DNA of 7,486 nt from Rhodobacteraceae bacterium UBA7436. GTDB taxonomy: Bacteria; Pseudomonadota; Alphaproteobacteria; Rhodobacterales; Rhodobacteraceae. The stretch's first letter is position 1. The number at the start of each line of letters is the position of its first letter. The notes under the pieces were generated by a model. The model saw only the letters and a program-made list of their open reading frames with translations, was not told where the DNA came from and searched no databases. The translations under genes were made by a program, and so were the position numbers. Positions 7,418 through 7,486 of the stretch are shown piece after piece. Location: positions 1-7,486 of the forward strand of contig DLQI01000018.1 in NCBI GenBank assembly GCA_002478745.1, in the 5' to 3' direction.

Positions 7418-7486
7418 TTAAAGTTCCCAAAACTGTTTGCATACCCAAAAGGAGCTTTATAAATCACCGTTCAATTGCGAAGAACA
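7418..7486 (-). other. Upstream leader of the operon, partial
   Basis: These 69 bases are all that is visible before the first gene. They hold an AT-rich stretch with the possible -10 element, a direct repeat TTTTGGG (minus strand, 7444-7450 and 7426-7432, 18 bases apart), and a weak ribosome site GGGA at 7425-7428. No upstream gene on either strand is evident within the window. Confidence 0.4.
7456..7461 (-). promoter_or_regulatory. Possible -10 element of the operon promoter
   Basis: TATAAA on the minus strand, in the context GATTTATAAAGC, lies about 39 bases upstream of the first start codon and matches five of six bases of the sigma70 -10 consensus. No good -35 hexamer is found at 17 bases; TTCTTC at 7479-7484 is poor. 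The upstream sequence ends with the window, so the real promoter may lie outside it. Confidence 0.25.

Noticed and set aside
7245..7448. Alternative minus-strand frame starting at TTG near 7448 and overlapping the flavocytochrome start
   Set aside because: It is in a different frame from the well-supported flavocytochrome and encodes a short Cys/Trp-rich peptide of no family; no ribosome site precedes it on that strand.
7450..7454. AGGAG on the plus strand, a possible ribosome site for a divergent gene
   Set aside because: No ATG or GTG follows at a suitable distance before the window ends; the only TTG is about 19 bases away, so it is probably chance.

Overview
The window holds four complete genes, all on the minus strand, packed head to tail from about 7417 down to 16. 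They are best read as one operon. Protein style, the exported cytochromes and OmpA-type partners, and moderate base composition suggest a Gram-negative proteobacterium, most likely a marine alphaproteobacterium of the Rhodobacterales type. This is inferred from recall of family resemblance, not from a search.

In order of transcription the genes are: (1) a six-helix inner-membrane ferric reductase/NADPH-oxidase-like flavocytochrome with a cytosolic FAD and NAD(P)H module (7417-6152); (2) a very large exported c-type cytochrome of 1161 residues with four CXXCH haem sites, a long unrecognised middle region and a C-terminal DUF4384-like domain (6142-2657); (3) an exported TPR-like plus OmpA-type peptidoglycan-binding protein (2644-1583); (4) an exported caspase-family (peptidase C14) protein with an intact His/Cys dyad, an EF-hand-like loop and a DUF4384-like C-terminal domain (1590-16). 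Gaps are 9 and 12 bases, with each upstream stop codon overlapping the next Shine-Dalgarno sequence, and the last pair overlap by 8 bases. The only stretches without a gene are 69 bases upstream of gene 1 and 15 bases downstream of gene 4.

Read together, the set looks like a trans-envelope module. Gene 1 could move electrons from cytosolic NAD(P)H across the inner membrane through two b haems. Gene 2 could receive them, or react with an oxidant or ligand, in the periplasm. Gene 3 would anchor an assembly to the cell wall. Gene 4 would be a periplasmic or surface-tethered Arg/Lys-type protease. The large cytochrome and the caspase appear to share the same kind of C-terminal module, which gives a concrete reason to suspect that they act together. 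I know of no named system with this composition. The functional link (redox-gated proteolysis, envelope stress or cell death, or an electron-export system with an accessory protease) is a hypothesis. No RNA genes, mobile elements, CRISPR arrays or convincing terminators were seen.
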